The notes beneath the pieces were generated by a model. The model was not told the DNA's origin. It did no database searches and was given only the letters and a program-made list of their open reading frames with translations. From a virus, in IMG/VR virus record IMGVR_UViG_3300034012_003212, positions 186,001 to 250,000 of that record: a stretch of 64,000 bases of DNA, one strand, 5' to 3'. A program made the translations under genes and the position numbers. Positions 22,608 through 31,390 of the stretch are shown piece by piece; position 1 is the first letter of the stretch; every line of letters starts with the position of its first letter.

Positions 22608-23129
22608 ATGATAGAAATAGAGGTAAGAAAAGAAACGAGGGTGGAACTTCGAAGGTGTTCCCAGGAGGCTTTGGATTCATTTGGGTCCCTTGAGGCTGTC
22701 AAGGTGAATGGGGATCTGGGTCTATTGTATTGCACGGGGATCACGAAGCTCCCTGGCGCCGTCAAGGTCACAGGGTCCCTGGATCTTAGGTATTGCACGG
22801 GCCTCACAAAGTTGCCTGATGGTCTAAAGGCGGGAGGCCATCTGTATCTACGGAATTGCACAGGACTCACAGGGCTGCCTGATGATCTTATGGTGAATGG
22901 GGATTTGACTCTCAATCATTGCATAAAGCTCACAGGACTGCCTGATGGTCTCAAGGTGAATGGGTATTTGAGTCTATGGAATTGCACAAGACTCAAAGAG
23001 CTTCCTGATGACCTTCATGTGGGAGAAGAGATCTGGTATAATTCAAAGACAGGATTCTATGGACATATGCACGAGCCTGGTGTGATTCCTGATGCCCTGA
23101 AGCGCAAGTTGAGGAAAAATGGTAGATGA
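22608..23129 (+). CDS. LRR-array protein P14 (173 aa, 5 repeats)
   Basis: Start at the spacer ATG (an in-frame TTG lies two codons earlier). Unusual first unit with LPGAVKVTGSL. Ends ALKRKLRKNGR, extended as in P2 and P25. Confidence 0.86.
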   Translation: MIEIEVRKETRVELRRCSQEALDSFGSLEAVKVNGDLGLLYCTGITKLPGAVKVTGSLDLRYCTGLTKLPDGLKAGGHLYLRNCTGLTGLPDDLMVNGDLTLNHCIKLTGLPDGLKVNGYLSLWNCTRLKELPDDLHVGEEIWYNSKTGFYGHMHEPGVIPDALKRKLRKNGR

Positions 23130-23151
23130 GATTCCAAAATAAAAACAGAAC

Positions 23152-23541
23152 ATGATAGAAATAGAGGTAAGAAAAGAAACGAAGATGTACCTTAGTGGGT
23201 GTTCCCAAGAGGCTTTGGATTCATTTGGGTCCCTCAGGGCCCTTAAGGTGAATGGGGATTTGAATCTCCTATTTTGTGTAGGGCCCACGAAGCTGCCCGA
23301 TGGGCTCAAGGTGAATATGGGTTTGAATCTTATTGGCTGCACAGGGCTCACGAAGCTGCCTGATGGACTCACTGTTGGAATGAATTTGTTTCTCTATGGT
23401 TGCTCAGGGATCACGAAGCTGCCTGAAGATCTTCAGGTGGAAGGAAGAATATATTATAATTCAGAGACAGGGTTCTATGGTCATGAGGATGAGCTTGGTG
23501 TGATCCCTGAGAGGCTGAAACACAAGTTGGAAAAATGGTAG
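23152..23541 (+). CDS. LRR-array protein P15 (129 aa, 3 repeats)
   Basis: N-cap MIEIEVRKETKMYLSGC. First unit is LLFCVGPTKLP, with Pro replacing the usual Leu/Ile. C-cap GHEDELGVIPERLKHKLEKW. Confidence 0.86.
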   Translation: MIEIEVRKETKMYLSGCSQEALDSFGSLRALKVNGDLNLLFCVGPTKLPDGLKVNMGLNLIGCTGLTKLPDGLTVGMNLFLYGCSGITKLPEDLQVEGRIYYNSETGFYGHEDELGVIPERLKHKLEKW

Positions 23542-23567
23542 ATGAGATTCCAAAATAAAAACTGAAT

Positions 23568-23957
23568 ATGATAGAAATAGATGTAGAAGAAGAAACAATA
23601 GTGGTCCTTAGATATTGTTCCCAAGAGGCTTTGGATTCATTGGGAACGCTTGACGTCCTCAAGGTGAACGGGGGGTTGTTTCTCTATAGTTGCACAGGGC
23701 TCACTGAGCTGCCTGATGATCTTAAGGTGAATGGGAGTCTGAATCTATATAATTCCGAAGAACTCACAAGACTTCCTGATGGCCTTAGGGTAGCGGGGCG
23801 GTTGGATCTTAGGTATTGTGCAGGAATAACAATGCTGCCTGAAGATCTCAATGTAGATGGAGGCATCTGGTATAATTCAGAAACAGGGTTCTTTGACCGT
23901 AAGGATGAACCTGGTGTGATCCCTGATCATTTGAAGAACAAGTTGATGAAATTTTAA
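23568..23957 (+). CDS. LRR-array protein P16 (129 aa, 3 repeats)
   Basis: Belongs to the SLGTLDVL N-cap subgroup. One unit has YNSEELTRLP in place of the cysteine. C-cap FDRKDEPGVIPDHLKNKLMKF, the last part shared with P12. Confidence 0.86.
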   Translation: MIEIDVEEETIVVLRYCSQEALDSLGTLDVLKVNGGLFLYSCTGLTELPDDLKVNGSLNLYNSEELTRLPDGLRVAGRLDLRYCAGITMLPEDLNVDGGIWYNSETGFFDRKDEPGVIPDHLKNKLMKF

Positions 23958-23981
23958 GAGATTCCAAAATAGAAACTGAAT

Positions 23982-24371
23982 ATGATAGAAATAAATGTAA
24001 AACCAAGCACGCATGTGCAACTTCGATGGTGTTCCCAGGCGGCTTTAGATTCTCTGGGAATGCTTGACACACTCAGGGTGGATGGGGATTTAAATTTCTA
24101 TACTTGCAGAGGACTTACAGGGCTATCTGATGATATAAATGTGAAAGGGACTCTGAATCTCAGTTTCTGCACAGGGCTTACAGAGCTTCCTGATGGTCTC
24201 ACTGTGAAATGGGGCCTGGCTCTTTTTGGTTGCAAAGGGATCACGAAGCTGCCTGAAGATCTTCAGGTGGAAGGAGTCATATATTATAATGAAGGCACAG
24301 GGTTCTATGGACATATGGATGAGCCTGGCGTGATCCCTAACCACCTGAAGAACAAGTTGAAGAAATTTTAA
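23982..24371 (+). CDS. LRR-array protein P17 (129 aa, 3 repeats)
   Basis: Divergent N-cap (INVKPSTHVQLRWCSQAALDS). First unit has GLSDDINVKG instead of LPDDL. The C-cap block matches P1. Confidence 0.86.
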   Translation: MIEINVKPSTHVQLRWCSQAALDSLGMLDTLRVDGDLNFYTCRGLTGLSDDINVKGTLNLSFCTGLTELPDGLTVKWGLALFGCKGITKLPEDLQVEGVIYYNEGTGFYGHMDEPGVIPNHLKNKLKKF

Positions 24372-24395
24372 GAGATTCCAAAATAGAAACTAGAC

Positions 24396-24851
24396 ATGAG
24401 AAAGAAGAAGATTAAAGTACAAGAAAAAACGAGTGTGGACATTCGAAGGTGTTCACAAGAGGCTTTGGATTCATTTGGGTCCCTCAGCGCCCTCAAGGTG
24501 AATGGGGATCTGTTTCTAGACTGGCGCGAAATGCCCGCTAAGCTGCCTGATGATCTCATAGTTAGAGGAGGTGCGCATCTTAGTAGATGCAGAAGGCTCA
24601 TAGAGCTTCCTATGGGTCTAATTGTGGGAGAGCATCTGGATCTAAGATGGTGCGAAAGACTCACAGAGCTGCCTAATGATCTAATTGTAGGAGAGAATCT
24701 ATATCTCTATGGCTGTGTGGAGATCAAAAAGCTCCCTGGAGATCTTACAGTTTGTGGAGACATCTACTATGATTCAGAGACAGGGTTCTATGGTCGTGTG
24801 GATGAACCTGATGTGATCCCTAAGCACCTGAAGGGTAAATTGTGGAGATAA
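24396..24851 (+). CDS. LRR-array protein P18 (151 aa, 4 repeats)
   Basis: N-cap of the MRKKKIK type. Two units lack the canonical CxG (DWREMPAKLP and RWCERLTELP). LIVRGGAHLSRC resembles the GGVHLSRC unit of M1. Confidence 0.86.
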   Translation: MRKKKIKVQEKTSVDIRRCSQEALDSFGSLSALKVNGDLFLDWREMPAKLPDDLIVRGGAHLSRCRRLIELPMGLIVGEHLDLRWCERLTELPNDLIVGENLYLYGCVEIKKLPGDLTVCGDIYYDSETGFYGRVDEPDVIPKHLKGKLWR

Positions 24852-24873
24852 GATAATAAAATATGAACTGGGT

Positions 24874-25275
24874 ATGAGAAAGAAGAAGATAAAGATAAAG
24901 GTAAGAAAAGAAACGAAGGTGTACCTTAGTGGGTGTTCTCAGGAAGCTTTGGATTCATTTGGGTCCCTCAACGCCCTCAAGGTGGATGGGTATCTGGGTC
25001 TATGGTATTGCGCAGGGCTCAAGAAGCTGCCTGATGGACTCATGGTGGGCGGGGTTTTGAATCTCGGTTATTGCATAGGACTCACGAGGCTGCCCGATGG
25101 ACTCATTGTCGCAGGTGGGTTGAATCTCGGTCATTGCATAGGACTCACGAGTCTGCCTGATGATCTTAATGTGGGAGAAGTCATCTGGTATAATCTAAAA
25201 ACAGGGTTCTGTGGCCATGAGCATGAACCTGGCGTGATCCCTGATCATCTGAAGAACAAATTGCACAAACATTAA
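24874..25275 (+). CDS. LRR-array protein P19 (133 aa, 3 repeats)
   Basis: N-cap MRKKKIKIKVRKETKVYL looks like a join of both N-cap types. Two consecutive units share NLGxCIGLT, another tandem duplication. Confidence 0.86.
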   Translation: MRKKKIKIKVRKETKVYLSGCSQEALDSFGSLNALKVDGYLGLWYCAGLKKLPDGLMVGGVLNLGYCIGLTRLPDGLIVAGGLNLGHCIGLTSLPDDLNVGEVIWYNLKTGFCGHEHEPGVIPDHLKNKLHKH

Positions 25276-25300
25276 AGAGATTCCAAAATAGAAACTGAGT

Positions 25301-25690
25301 ATGATGACGATAAAGGTAAAAGAATACACGAAGGTGGACTTTCGAAGGTGTTCCCAAGAGGCTTTGGATTCATTTGGGTCCCTTGAGGCCCTCAAGGTGG
25401 ATGGGGGTTTGTATTTGGTGGGTTGCACAGGCCTCATGAGGTTGCCTGATGGACTCAAGGTGAATAGGGGTCTGTATTTGGTGGGTTGCACAGGCCTCAC
25501 GAAGCTTCCTGATGGCCTAAATGTGAGACATAGACTGGAGGTCACATGGTGCTCAGGAATCACAAAGCTTCCCTATGATCTTCACGTGGGTGGATACATC
25601 TACTATAATTCAAAGACGGGGTTCTATGGCCATGAGGATGAACCTGGAGTGATCCCTGAGAGGCTAAAGCACAAGTTATATAAATTCTAG
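25301..25690 (+). CDS. LRR-array protein P20 (129 aa, 3 repeats)
   Basis: Two tandem LYLVGCTGL units. The last unit, VTWCSGITKLPYDL, is unusual. Ends KHKLYKF; the LYKF tail and following 20 bases are shared with P21 and P9. Confidence 0.86.
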   Translation: MMTIKVKEYTKVDFRRCSQEALDSFGSLEALKVDGGLYLVGCTGLMRLPDGLKVNRGLYLVGCTGLTKLPDGLNVRHRLEVTWCSGITKLPYDLHVGGYIYYNSKTGFYGHEDEPGVIPERLKHKLYKF

Positions 25691-25715
25691 AGAGATTTCA
25701 AAATAAAAACTGAAT

Positions 25716-26108
25716 ATGATAGAAATAAATGTAGAAGGACACACGACGGTGGACCTTAGTGATTGTTCCCAAGAGGCTTTGGATTCATTGGGAACGCTTG
25801 ACACACTCAGGGTGAATGGGGGTCTGAGTTTTTTTAGGAATTGCTCAGGGCTCACAAGGCTGCCTGATGGACTCATGGTGAATGGGAATTTGAATCTCGA
25901 TCATTGCATAAGGCTCACAGGGCTTCCTGGTGGTCTCAAGGTGGATGGGCATTTGAGTCTATGGGATTGCAAGGGCCTCACGAAGCTGCCTGATGACCTT
26001 CATGTGGGAGAAGAGATCTATTATGATTCGGACACAGGGTTCTATGGCCGTGTGCATGTGCCCGGTGTGATTCCTAAGCACCTGAAGCGCAAGTTATATA
26101 AATTCTAG
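25716..26108 (+). CDS. LRR-array protein P21 (130 aa, 3 repeats)
   Basis: N-cap IEINVEGHTTVDLSDC. The first unit has one extra residue (LSFFRNCSG). The C-cap combines GRVHVPGVIPKHLKRK with the LYKF tail. Confidence 0.86.
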   Translation: MIEINVEGHTTVDLSDCSQEALDSLGTLDTLRVNGGLSFFRNCSGLTRLPDGLMVNGNLNLDHCIRLTGLPGGLKVDGHLSLWDCKGLTKLPDDLHVGEEIYYDSDTGFYGRVHVPGVIPKHLKRKLYKF

Positions 26109-26133
26109 AGAGATTCCAAAATAAAAACTGAAT

Positions 26134-26541
26134 ATGATAGAAATAAATGTAAGAAAAGAAACGTCGGTGAACCTTCGAAGGTGTTCCCAGGAGGCTTTGG
26201 ATTCATTGGGAACGCTTGACACACTCAGGGTGAATGGGGGGTTGTTTCTCTATAATTGCACAGGACTCACGAAGCTGCCTGAGGGACTCAAGGTGAATAG
26301 GGGTTTGTATCTTAATGGATGCGCAGGGCTCAGAGAGCTGCCTGATGGACTCACTGTTGGAATGAATTTGGTTCTCTATGGTTGCTCAGGGCTCACGAAG
26401 CTGCCTGAAGATCTTAATGTGGGAGAAGTCATCCGGTCTGATTCAAACACAGGGTTCTCTGGCCGTGTGCATGTGCCTGGTGTGATCCCTAAGCACCTGA
26501 AGGATAAGTTAAGTATCGCATGGTTATCATGGATATCATAG
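26134..26541 (+). CDS. LRR-array protein P22 (135 aa, 3 repeats)
   Basis: Ends in the rare tail KDKLSIAWLSWIS. Positions 26497-26576, covering this tail, the stop and the spacer into the next start, are identical to 28918-28997 at the end of P27. Confidence 0.86.
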   Translation: MIEINVRKETSVNLRRCSQEALDSLGTLDTLRVNGGLFLYNCTGLTKLPEGLKVNRGLYLNGCAGLRELPDGLTVGMNLVLYGCSGLTKLPEDLNVGEVIRSDSNTGFSGRVHVPGVIPKHLKDKLSIAWLSWIS

Positions 26542-26572
26542 TAGAGATAAGATTCCAAAATAGAAACTGAAT

Positions 26573-27025
26573 ATGACAGAAATAAAGGTAAAAGAAAAAA
26601 CGACAGTGAATCTTCAATGGTGTTCCCAAGAGGCTTTGGATTCATTTGGGTTCCTTGAAGCCGTCAAGGTGAATGGGGATTTGGATTTCTATCGTTGCAA
26701 AAGACTCACGAAGCTGCCTGTTGATCTCAAGGTGGCAGGGGAACTGCGTCTCAATCGGTGCACAGAGCTCACAGAGCTACCCGACGATCTCATAGTGGGA
26801 GGGGGCATCTATCTCTATAGCTGCGAAAAGATCACGAAGCTGCCTAGGGGTCTCATAGTGGGAGAGTGGATGAATCTAGGTCAATGCAAAGGGATCACGA
26901 AGCTGCCTAAAGATCTCACAGTTTTTGATGACATATGGTATAACCCAGAGACGGGATTCTCTGGCAGTGTGCATGAGCCTGGTGTGATCCCTGTCCACCT
27001 GAAGCACAAGTTGAAAAACTATTAA
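26573..27025 (+). CDS. LRR-array protein P23 (150 aa, 4 repeats)
   Basis: First part near-identical to P5. Later units are distinct (IYLYSCEKITKLPRGL, MNLGQCKGITKLPKDL). C-cap GSVHEPGVIPVHLKHKLKNY, with the rare NPETGF. Confidence 0.86.
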   Translation: MTEIKVKEKTTVNLQWCSQEALDSFGFLEAVKVNGDLDFYRCKRLTKLPVDLKVAGELRLNRCTELTELPDDLIVGGGIYLYSCEKITKLPRGLIVGEWMNLGQCKGITKLPKDLTVFDDIWYNPETGFSGSVHEPGVIPVHLKHKLKNY

Positions 27026-27049
27026 GAGATTCCAAAATAAAAACTGAAT

Positions 27050-27508
27050 ATGAGAAAGAAGAAGATACAGATACGAAAAGAAACGCATGTGCAACTTCGA
27101 TGGTGTTCCAAAGAGGCTTTGGATTCATTTAAGTCCCTTGATGCCGCCAGTGTGAATGGGAATTTGAATCTTAGTGGTTGCACAGGACCCACGAAGCTTC
27201 CTGATGGTCTAATCGTAGGAGGGTTTTTATATCTCGGCAATTGCACAGGGCTCAAGAAGCTGCCTGATGGACTCATGGTGAATGGGGATTTGAATCTGTA
27301 TGGTTGCTCAGAGCTCACGAAGCTTCCCGATGGCCTCAGGGTGATTGGGGATCTGGATCTCTGTTATTGCCCAGGGATCAAGGATCTTCCTGCGGATCTC
27401 ATTGTTGACGGTGTTATCACCTATGATTCAGACACGGGGTTCTATGGCCGTGTGCATGTGCCTGGTGTGATCCCTAAGCACCTGAAGAACAAATTGCACA
27501 AATATTAA
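27050..27508 (+). CDS. LRR-array protein P24 (152 aa, 4 repeats)
   Basis: N-cap MRKKKIQIRKETHVQLRWCSKEALDSF followed by KSLDAASVNG. Last unit KDLPADLIVDGVI. C-cap GRVHVPGVIPKHLKNKLHKY. Confidence 0.86.
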   Translation: MRKKKIQIRKETHVQLRWCSKEALDSFKSLDAASVNGNLNLSGCTGPTKLPDGLIVGGFLYLGNCTGLKKLPDGLMVNGDLNLYGCSELTKLPDGLRVIGDLDLCYCPGIKDLPADLIVDGVITYDSDTGFYGRVHVPGVIPKHLKNKLHKY

Positions 27509-27533
27509 AGAGATTCTAAAATAGAAACTGAAT

Positions 27534-28055
27534 ATGCTGGAAATACAGGTAAAAGAAGAAACGAAAGTGGACCTTGGGTATTGTTCACAAGAATCACTTG
27601 ATTCCTTGGTGACTATCAAGCGCCTCAATGTGAACGGGGATTTGGATCTATTGGGTTGCCCAGGGATCACAGAGCTGCCTGAAGATCTTAAAGTGGGAGG
27701 GAATCTGGATCTACGTTGGTGTGACGGGCTCACAGAGCTGCCTAAAGAGCTCACCGTCGCTGGGAAACTGAATCTAGAGAATTGCACAGGACTCACGAGG
27801 CTGCCTGAGGGACTCCGTGTGAATGTGTATTTGTTTCTCTATGGTTGCTCAGGGATCAAGAAGCTTCCTGGGGGCCTCAGTGTGAATGGGGACCTGGATC
27901 TAGGTCATTGTCCAGGGATCAAGGATCTTCCTGAAGATCTTCAGGTGGAAGGAAGCATATATTATAATTCAGGGACAGGATTCTTTGGCCATATGCAAGA
28001 GCCCGGTGTGATCCCTGATCATCTGAAGAACAAATTGGAAAAATATGGTAGATGA
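27534..28055 (+). CDS. LRR-array protein P25 (173 aa, 5 repeats)
   Basis: N-terminal half is rather distinct (CSQESLDSLVTIKRLNVNG), but positions 27852-27971 are identical to P2, about 10 kb away, so the gene is a mosaic. Confidence 0.87.
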   Translation: MLEIQVKEETKVDLGYCSQESLDSLVTIKRLNVNGDLDLLGCPGITELPEDLKVGGNLDLRWCDGLTELPKELTVAGKLNLENCTGLTRLPEGLRVNVYLFLYGCSGIKKLPGGLSVNGDLDLGHCPGIKDLPEDLQVEGSIYYNSGTGFFGHMQEPGVIPDHLKNKLEKYGR

Positions 28056-28077
28056 AATTCCAAAATAGAAACTGAAT

Positions 28078-28530
28078 ATGAGAAAGATAAAGGTAAAAAA
28101 AGAAACGAGGGTGAACCTTCAATTGTGTTCCCAAGAGGCTTTAGATTCATTTGGGTATCTCAGCGCCCTCAGGGTGGATGGGTACCTTAATCTCGCTTAT
28201 TGCGCGGGGGCCACGAGGATTCCCGAGGGGCTCAAGGTGAATGGGGATCTGAATCTTAATGGTTGTGTAGGGATCACAAGTCTGCCTGATGGATTCAGGG
28301 TTGGAGGGGATCTGATTCTGTATAAATGTTCAGGGTTCGCGGAGCTGCCTGATGATCTCACTGTTGCAGGGGAATTGTTTCTATGGGGTTGTACAGGGAT
28401 CACAAGTCTGCCTGACGATCTCCATGTGGCAGGAAACATACTTTATGATTCAAAGACAGGATTCTTTGGCCATGTGCACGAGCCTGGTGTGATACCCGGT
28501 AACCTGAAGAACAAATTGAAAGAAATATAA
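28078..28530 (+). CDS. LRR-array protein P26 (150 aa, 4 repeats)
   Basis: N-cap MRKIKVKKETRVNLQLC. Units include ATRIPEGL and TSLPDGFRVGG. C-cap GHVHEPGVIPGNLKNKLKEI. Confidence 0.86.
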   Translation: MRKIKVKKETRVNLQLCSQEALDSFGYLSALRVDGYLNLAYCAGATRIPEGLKVNGDLNLNGCVGITSLPDGFRVGGDLILYKCSGFAELPDDLTVAGELFLWGCTGITSLPDDLHVAGNILYDSKTGFFGHVHEPGVIPGNLKNKLKEI

Positions 28531-28554
28531 GAGATTCCAAAATAGAAACTGAAT

Positions 28555-28962
28555 ATGATGACGATAAATGTAAAAGAAGAAACTAGGGTGATACTTTATG
28601 AGTGTTCTCAGAAAGCTTTGGATTCATTTGGATCACTCAGCCGGATGAGAGTGGGTGGGTTTCTGAGTTTCTATGGTTGCACAAAGCTCAAAAAGCTGCC
28701 CGATGGCCTCAGGGTACGAGGGGGTTTACAAATTACGTGGTGTGTAGGACTCACGAGGCTGCCCGATGGACTCATTGTCGCAGGTGGGTTGAATCTCGGG
28801 GCTTGCGAAGAACTCACAAGTATCCCTCAAGATCTCCAGGTGGGCGGCACCATCCTCCATGATCAAGGAACGGGGTTCTATGGCCACGAGAATGAGCCTG
28901 GTGTGATACCCGAGATGCTGAAGGATAAGTTAAGTATCGCATGGTTATCATGGATATCATAG
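28555..28962 (+). CDS. LRR-array protein P27 (135 aa, 3 repeats)
   Basis: Diverged N-cap (CSQKALDSFGSLSRMRVGG) but the same SIAWLSWIS tail as P22, in an 80-bp identical block. C-cap begins HDQGTGFYGHENEP. Confidence 0.86.
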   Translation: MMTINVKEETRVILYECSQKALDSFGSLSRMRVGGFLSFYGCTKLKKLPDGLRVRGGLQITWCVGLTRLPDGLIVAGGLNLGACEELTSIPQDLQVGGTILHDQGTGFYGHENEPGVIPEMLKDKLSIAWLSWIS

Positions 28963-28993
28963 TAGAGATAAGATTCCAAAATAGAAACTGAAT

Positions 28994-29389
28994 ATGATAG
29001 AAATAAATGTAAGAAAAAAATACACGAGGGTGGACCTTAGTGAGTGTTCCCAAGAGGCTTTGGATTCATTTGGGTCCATTGAGACCCTCAAGGTGAATGG
29101 GGATCTGAGTCTTCGTGGTTGCTCAGGGCTCACAAGGCTGCCTGATGGCTCCACTGTGGGAGGCGGTTTGTATATTAGTGGTTGCACAGGACTCATAAAG
29201 CTGCCTGATGGCCTCACCGTGGGAGGGCTTCTGAACCTCAGAAATTGCACAGGGATCACAAGACTTCCTGAAGATCTTCAGGTGGGTGGAATGATCTGGT
29301 ATAGTCTAAAAACAGGGTTCTTTGGTCATAAGTATGATCCTGGCGTGATACCCGATAGGCTGAAACACAAGTTGGAAAACCGGTGGTAA
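28994..29389 (+). CDS. LRR-array protein P28 (131 aa, 3 repeats)
   Basis: N-cap has one extra residue (VRKKYTRVDLSEC). First unit ends LPDGSTVGG. C-cap GHKYDPGVIPDRLKHKLENRW, with a Tyr-Asp variant. Confidence 0.86.
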   Translation: MIEINVRKKYTRVDLSECSQEALDSFGSIETLKVNGDLSLRGCSGLTRLPDGSTVGGGLYISGCTGLIKLPDGLTVGGLLNLRNCTGITRLPEDLQVGGMIWYSLKTGFFGHKYDPGVIPDRLKHKLENRW

Positions 29390-29414
29390 TAAGGTCGTAA
29401 AATAAAAACTGAAT

Positions 29415-29930
29415 ATGATAGAAATAAATATAAAAGAACATACTCATGTGAACTTCCAGCGGTGTTCTAGGGAATCACTGGACTACTTGGGATCCCTTTA
29501 TGGCTTCAAGGTGAATGGGGAATTGGTTCTTAATGGTTGTGGAAAACTTACAAAGCTTCCAAATAGTCTTATTGTACGTGGGAACTTGGATCTTGTGGAT
29601 TGTGATAATTTAAAAAAGCTTCCCGATGATCTGAAGGTTGGGGGTACTTTATATCTAATGCGCTCTATGCTAAAAAATCTGCCCGACAATCTCGAGATAG
29701 GAGAAGATCTTAGTATTTGGGGATCTATAGAACTTTCATCACTTCCTAGTAGTCTTACTATAGGATCGGATTTTTATTTAGGTAGTTGTTTTAAGCTTAA
29801 AAAACTGCCCGATGATCTTCATGTGGGCGGATACATTTACTATGATTCAAACACAGGATTCTCAGGTCATGTGCATGAGCCCGGTGTGATCCCTGACCAC
29901 CTGAAGCACAAGTTGAAGAAATGGGATTGA
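29415..29930 (+). CDS. LRR-array protein P29, diverged (171 aa, 5 repeats)
   Basis: First strongly diverged member going rightward. Two units lack the cysteine (LMRSMLKNLP and IWGSIELSSLP), yet the C-cap matches the consensus nearly perfectly. Confidence 0.86.
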   Translation: MIEINIKEHTHVNFQRCSRESLDYLGSLYGFKVNGELVLNGCGKLTKLPNSLIVRGNLDLVDCDNLKKLPDDLKVGGTLYLMRSMLKNLPDNLEIGEDLSIWGSIELSSLPSSLTIGSDFYLGSCFKLKKLPDDLHVGGYIYYDSNTGFSGHVHEPGVIPDHLKHKLKKWD

Positions 29931-29950
29931 TTCCAAAATAGAAACAGAAT

Positions 29951-30406
29951 ATGAGAAAGAAGAAGATAAAGATACAAGAGAAAACAATAGTGGACCTTAT
30001 GAAGTGTTCCCAAGAGGCTTTGGATTCATTTGGGTCCATTGAGGTTGTCAAGGTGAATGGGGATTTGAATCTCTATTATTGCACAGGGATCACGAAGCTG
30101 CCTGATGGACTCAGGGTGGCACTGAGGTTAAGTATTAAATATTGCACAGGGCTTACAGAGCTGCCTGATGATCTCAAGGTGGGGGTGAATATGGATATAC
30201 AAGGTTGCACAGGGCTCACGAAGCTTCCTGGGGGCCTAAGGGTAGGAGGTTATCTGAATCTGCATGGTTGCGCAGGACTCACGGAGCTGCCTGATGATCT
30301 TCAGGTGGGTGGGATGATCTGGTATAATTCAGAAACAGGGTTCCATGGCCATGAGGATGAACCTGGGGTAATTCCTGATCACCTGAAGGACATGTTGTTG
30401 TGGTAG
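29951..30406 (+). CDS. LRR-array protein P30 (151 aa, 4 repeats)
   Basis: Return to near-consensus sequence after P29; N-cap of the MRKKKIK type. Ends LKDMLLW. Confidence 0.86.
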   Translation: MRKKKIKIQEKTIVDLMKCSQEALDSFGSIEVVKVNGDLNLYYCTGITKLPDGLRVALRLSIKYCTGLTELPDDLKVGVNMDIQGCTGLTKLPGGLRVGGYLNLHGCAGLTELPDDLQVGGMIWYNSETGFHGHEDEPGVIPDHLKDMLLW

Positions 30407-30432
30407 TTAGGATTCCAAAATAGAAAAAGAAT

Positions 30433-30888
30433 ATGATGACGATAAAGGTAAAAGAAAAAACATTGGTGGACTTTGATGGGTGTTCACAGAATGCACTCGA
30501 CTCCTTAGTTTCACTTGGATCCCTCAAGATTTCAGGAAATGTGTTCCTCAATTATTGCACAAAGCTCACGAAGCTGCCTGATGGTCTCATTGTAGGAGGT
30601 CATTTGGATCTATGGATGTGCACGAGCCTCACGAAGCTGCCCGATGAATTCAGGGTGAATGGGGATTTGAATCTGTATGGTTGCTCAGGGCTCATGAAGC
30701 TGCCTGATGACCTCAATGTTGCAGGGGATTTGAATCTTTGTGGATGCAAAGGAATCCAGAGCCTGCCTGTTGGTCTCAATGTGAATGGAAACATATGCTA
30801 CGATTCAGAGACGGGATTCCATTGGTTTGAGGGTGATCCAGGAGTTATACCAGATCATCTAAGAAACAAGTTGAAGTTTATTTCATAG
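30433..30888 (+). CDS. LRR-array protein P31 (151 aa, 4 repeats)
   Basis: N-cap CSQNALDSLVSLGSLKISGNV, shared with P32. C-cap HWFEGDPGVIPDHLRNKLKFIS is divergent. Confidence 0.86.
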   Translation: MMTIKVKEKTLVDFDGCSQNALDSLVSLGSLKISGNVFLNYCTKLTKLPDGLIVGGHLDLWMCTSLTKLPDEFRVNGDLNLYGCSGLMKLPDDLNVAGDLNLCGCKGIQSLPVGLNVNGNICYDSETGFHWFEGDPGVIPDHLRNKLKFIS

Positions 30889-30909
30889 ATTCCAAAATAT
30901 AAACTGAAT

Positions 30910-31365
30910 ATGACAAAGAAGAAGATGAAGATAGAGGTAATAGAAGAAACGAAGGTGAAACTTAGTGAGTGTTCCCAACATGCGTTGGATTCCTTGGCGT
31001 CACTTGGATCCCTCAAGATTTTAGGTAATATGTCTCTCAATTATTGCACAGGACTCACAGGGCTCCCTGATGAACTCAAGGTGGCTGGAGATTTGAATCT
31101 ATGGGATTGTACGAGCCTCATGAATCTATCCGATGACATGAAGATCAAAGGGGATTTAAATCTATGGTCTTGCACAGGACTCACAGGGCTCCCTGGTGGA
31201 CTAGCGGTGATCGGAGATTTGACTCTATATGGATGCAAAGGAATCAAGAGCCTGCCGGATGACCTTCAAGTAAGTCGCATATTCTGTGATGCAAAGACGG
31301 GGTTCTCTGGCCATGAGCATGAGCCCGGCGTGATCCCTGAGAGTCTGAAGCACAAGTTACGTTAA
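30910..31365 (+). CDS. LRR-array protein P32 (151 aa, 4 repeats)
   Basis: Sister of P31 in the N-cap. One unit has LSDDMKIKG in place of LPDDL. C-cap lacks two residues (SRIFCDAKTGF). Confidence 0.86.
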   Translation: MTKKKMKIEVIEETKVKLSECSQHALDSLASLGSLKILGNMSLNYCTGLTGLPDELKVAGDLNLWDCTSLMNLSDDMKIKGDLNLWSCTGLTGLPGGLAVIGDLTLYGCKGIKSLPDDLQVSRIFCDAKTGFSGHEHEPGVIPESLKHKLR

Positions 31366-31390
31366 AGAGATTCCAAAATAGAAACAGAAT

